Positions 5,492-7,470 of a stretch of DNA of 7,470 nucleotides are shown here, piece after piece. Position numbers and translations under genes: made by a program. Positions within the stretch are counted from its first letter, which is position 1; each line of letters begins with the position of its first letter. The notes beneath the pieces were generated by a model that made no database searches, was not told the DNA's origin, and saw only the letters and a program-made list of their open reading frames with translations. Source of the stretch: GCA-002784865 sp035646815 (GTDB taxonomy: Bacteria > Patescibacteriota > Microgenomatia > Levybacterales > UBA12049); the NCBI GenBank assembly GCA_035646815.1, contig DASRON010000008.1, positions 1 through 7,470 of the forward strand. Reading direction: 5' to 3'.

Positions 5492-7175
5492 TGTTAAAGA
5501 GTGGTCCGACAATTTGGATATTGGCAGGAGCTCTAAGATTAAACCAATCTTTAAACTCAGAACCGCTAAATGATTGTGATCCTCCATCTCCGGACAAGGT
5601 AATTGAATTTGTTTTTCCCGATCCGAGATCGGCGGAAACTTCTATATTTGAAACATTATTAAAAGGTGTTTTACTTTTTGAGCGAAGTTCTGATTTTACT
5701 CTTTCTTCGCTCCAAATCTCTCCTCCATATGGGTGAGGTTTATCAGTTTGATAAAGATGATCTTTTGAAGAAGAATCTATTCTTGCCAATAAAATTACAT
5801 TAACAATATCAGCAACTTCATTTGGTTTTAGCCAAGCGGTGTTTTGATAACTGTTTCTTGCTCCCCAATCGCAATAAAACCAGGGAGACTCTTTATCATA
5901 TGCTCGTTCATTTAACTCACTAAAGCTTGATGGGTTTCCGCCGGGCCCATCAAACTTTCCCAAATTTTGAATATACCCGCCGTGAGTCGATGCATATTGG
6001 GTAAAGCCGGGATTTCCTCCATCCATCATAACCCATCCTTTTGTTGCCTCAACTGCGGCTTCCCAGTTTCCACTCTTAGGGTCGGGACGAAAAACTTGGC
6101 ATGCTTCCGTGGTACAAATGTGACCATTTCTCTGCATGGAGTTTAAGGCATAAGTTCTTGCAGCAACAGCTTGAGCTTTTAGAGCATTCATGCCACCTTG
6201 GTCGCCCCAGCTATTAGGGACTTCCCAGATTCTTTTTACATAATCTTCTATGCTAAAAGTACCGTAACCATCGACACTAATTTGACTATTTTGATCATAG
6301 TCTTTTTTTAAATTCATACTTGGGTAGTATTCCTGAAGAATTTGTTCTTCACTTTGTCCTGCTCTTGCTCTCCCCCAAGCCCCGTATTGATTAAGGCCGT
6401 TTCTATGTGGAGCTCCATAAGTAAAAAAAGCGATCCGAGGAGAAAAACCAGGGTCTACGCTTCTATCGTCAGAACACCCCCGAGTAGAAGTTCCTGCAGA
6501 TCTAGGAATATTTAAACTCCCTAGTTTTTTAGCTAATAAGTCTTGCTGTTTTGCAGAAAGTTCTGCAATTTGTCCTGATAATTTAGATTGGTAATCTTTT
6601 GCACCAGAAACAATTCCATCTAGTTTTGCTGATTGTTCATCAAGCCCTACTTTTGCAGCAGATAGTTTTATTTCTTCTGCTTCAAGATTTTTTTTCTTTG
6701 TCTCCAAATTAGTAACAGAAAGAGCAATGTTGGTAATTATTGCTTTGTCTCTATTAGTAGTAGCCCTGTGGTATGCCAGAAGTTGGGTAATATCAGACGC
6801 AGAGCTAGAAGAAAGAAAAACAAGAATAGGAGAACTGTAATAACTTTTAATATAATACTCTCTAATAGTTATGTTTAAAATTTCCTGCTGTTTTGCAAGC
6901 TCTTTATATCCATTATCAATATTCTTTTTTTTAACCAGAAGATCATTTTCAATAACTGAAATCCTTGTTTTTATTTGATTTATTTGATCTCTTAGTCCAT
7001 CAAGTTGCGATTCAAGAGGCTTTGTAGCATTAATTGATTGGTTTAAAGCACCTGTTAGATCATTAATCTGACTAGTTATATTTTCAAACTCATCAGAGGA
7101 GCTTTTAGGGACATTTATAAAAGAAAAAGAGAGAAGAAGTATGGACAAAAATAATAATAGGAAAAGTTTCTTCAT
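5478..7175 (-). CDS. Secreted coiled-coil protein with SpoIID/LytB domain
   Basis: Exported protein likely acting on peptidoglycan; the SpoIID fold is a lytic transglycosylase that cuts denuded glycan strands. The 565 residues start with a signal peptide (MKKLFLLLFLSILLLSFSF). A long coiled coil at ~29-218 resembles those of PcsB/CwlO-type cell-wall proteins and includes the hydrophobic break YSSPILVFLSSSSASDITQLL. The SpoIID domain spans ~245-515. It shows FTYGAPHRNGLNQYGAWGRA, IEDYVKRIWEVPNSW with probable catalytic Glu318 (the position of the conserved Glu in LEEY..GV...EMP), LKAQAVAARTY (332-342), H352/C354/C359 in HICTTEACQVF matching the zinc-site region, and STHGG (396-400). A beta-rich tail follows. 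The start is ATG 7175; a TTG four codons upstream is rejected because it lies inside the promoter. Sporulation is not implied. It is the first gene of the minus-strand envelope cluster. Confidence 0.94.
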   Translation of the reverse strand: MKKLFLLLFLSILLLSFSFINVPKSSSDEFENITSQINDLTGALNQSINATKPLESQLDGLRDQINQIKTRISVIENDLLVKKKNIDNGYKELAKQQEILNITIREYYIKSYYSSPILVFLSSSSASDITQLLAYHRATTNRDKAIITNIALSVTNLETKKKNLEAEEIKLSAAKVGLDEQSAKLDGIVSGAKDYQSKLSGQIAELSAKQQDLLAKKLGSLNIPRSAGTSTRGCSDDRSVDPGFSPRIAFFTYGAPHRNGLNQYGAWGRARAGQSEEQILQEYYPSMNLKKDYDQNSQISVDGYGTFSIEDYVKRIWEVPNSWGDQGGMNALKAQAVAARTYALNSMQRNGHICTTEACQVFRPDPKSGNWEAAVEATKGWVMMDGGNPGFTQYASTHGGYIQNLGKFDGPGGNPSSFSELNERAYDKESPWFYCDWGARNSYQNTAWLKPNEVADIVNVILLARIDSSSKDHLYQTDKPHPYGGEIWSEERVKSELRSKSKTPFNNVSNIEVSADLGSGKTNSITLSGDGGSQSFSGSEFKDWFNLRAPANIQIVGPLFNIEKK

Positions 7176-7186
7176 AGAGTTTGTCA

Positions 7187-7195
7187 ATTATAACA
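7187..7195 (-). promoter_or_regulatory. Extended -10 promoter of the SpoIID-type gene
   Basis: TGTTATAAT on the minus strand, a perfect TATAAT with an upstream TG, ending 11 nt before the ATG at 7175. The expected leader is ~5 nt with no ribosome binding site. No good -35 hexamer is present at 16-18 nt, as is common for extended -10 promoters. Confidence 0.62.
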
Positions 7196-7240
7196 AAAAT
7201 GCATAACTTTCGTTTTGTTTATAGAGGTTATAATTTCTAC

Positions 7241-7268
7241 TTGAAAACTGGCGTTTTTATGCTATACT
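7241..7268 (+). promoter_or_regulatory. Promoter of the right-edge membrane protein gene
   Basis: TTGAAA (7241-7246), 16-nt spacer ending in TGC, then TATACT (7263-7268), an extended -10. The ATG at 7279 follows 10 nt after the -10 box, so the transcript leader would be only a few bases. It diverges from the SpoIID-type gene promoter across a ~100-nt spacer. Confidence 0.72.
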
Positions 7269-7278
7269 ACAGGCAATT

Positions 7279-7470
7279 ATGGAAGACTTAGGTTTTGAAG
7301 AGACTTCCCTGAATATTAATCCTCGCCCAAAAAAACGATTACCTTCGCGAGCACTTTTTTTAGTTGTTGTAATAATAATACTTATTCTAATTATTTTTGC
7401 CATATTTCGCTCTTTTTTTGCAAGCTCTTCTAATGAGTCAATTTCACCAACGCCAACAACAACGGAATTT
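7279..7470 (+). CDS. Single-pass membrane protein, N-terminal part (runs off the window)
   Basis: The first 64 codons of an open frame that continues past the window. An acidic cytoplasmic leader (MEDLGFEETSLNINP) and a basic patch (RPKKRLPSR) precede one strong membrane helix (about 25-43, ALFLVVVIIILILIIFAIF). After the helix comes a serine-rich and then Pro/Thr-rich stretch (SSSNESISPTPTTT), typical of a linker to an exported domain. The positive patch before the helix predicts that the N-terminus stays inside and the rest is outside the cell. The start is supported by a good promoter 10 nt upstream and by the lack of any earlier start. The extracellular domain is not visible, so no function can be given; the setting next to a peptidoglycan-acting gene fits an envelope protein. 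Confidence 0.82.
   Translation, partial: MEDLGFEETSLNINPRPKKRLPSRALFLVVVIIILILIIFAIFRSFFASSSNESISPTPTTTEF

Noticed and set aside
5388..5736. Two plus-strand open frames over the SpoIID and PH-domain gene ends
   Set aside because: Antisense to well-supported genes; the hydrophobic runs come from A/T-rich codons on the other strand.
5478..7175. SpoIID domain as evidence of sporulation
   Set aside because: SpoIID/LytB domains occur in many non-sporulating bacteria, and no other sporulation gene is visible.
1..7470. CRISPR array, rRNA, ordinary tRNA or insertion sequence
   Set aside because: No spaced direct repeats, rRNA signatures, further tRNA cloverleafs or transposase genes with inverted ends were seen.

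Overview
The window is AT-rich bacterial DNA read with the standard code: TGA ends smpB and the PH-domain gene. The gene style suggests a Candidate Phyla Radiation (Patescibacteria) genome, possibly Microgenomates. The reasons are a degenerate PP2C-like membrane protein, a small two-helix membrane protein, a SpoIID-type protein in a non-sporulator context, and several mRNAs that appear almost leaderless. This placement is an inference from gene style, not from a phylogenetic marker.

Left end (1-1300): the C-terminal part of a large serine recombinase, truncated by the window edge, which marks one end of an integrated element. Its last ~30 codons run antisense through the terminator and 3' end of an unlisted RNA gene, tmRNA (ssrA, minus strand, 1239-1600). 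The tmRNA is well supported. It has a seven-pair acceptor stem with the alanine-identity G3-U70 pair, a P2 stem, three H-type pseudoknots, a resume codon 12 nt after PK1, a short tag frame, its own promoter and a terminator. The encoded tag, ADYSNSRGRFAYAYA, ends in YAYA rather than the usual ALAA.

Middle (1601-2749): smpB, the protein partner of tmRNA, lies directly upstream of ssrA on the same strand. The two genes together form the trans-translation ribosome-rescue system. The ssrA -35 box overlaps the smpB stop codon. Diverging from smpB is an unrecognised 194-residue protein with a strong promoter that contains a small inverted repeat.

Right part (2751-7175, minus strand): a cell-envelope cluster. 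In transcription order it holds a secreted coiled-coil plus SpoIID/LytB protein (peptidoglycan remodelling), a bacterial-PH-domain membrane protein, a 78-residue two-helix membrane protein, and a large protein with a PP2C-like domain, one membrane helix and an apparent beta-propeller. The last three are packed as an operon with an internal promoter overlapping the end of the SpoIID gene. At the right edge (7279 onward, plus strand) a divergent single-pass membrane protein begins and runs off the window.

The most interesting points are recombinase integration at ssrA with antisense coding overlap, the unusual tmRNA tag, the recurring leaderless-like promoter geometry, and the pseudophosphatase with a histidine-rich loop.
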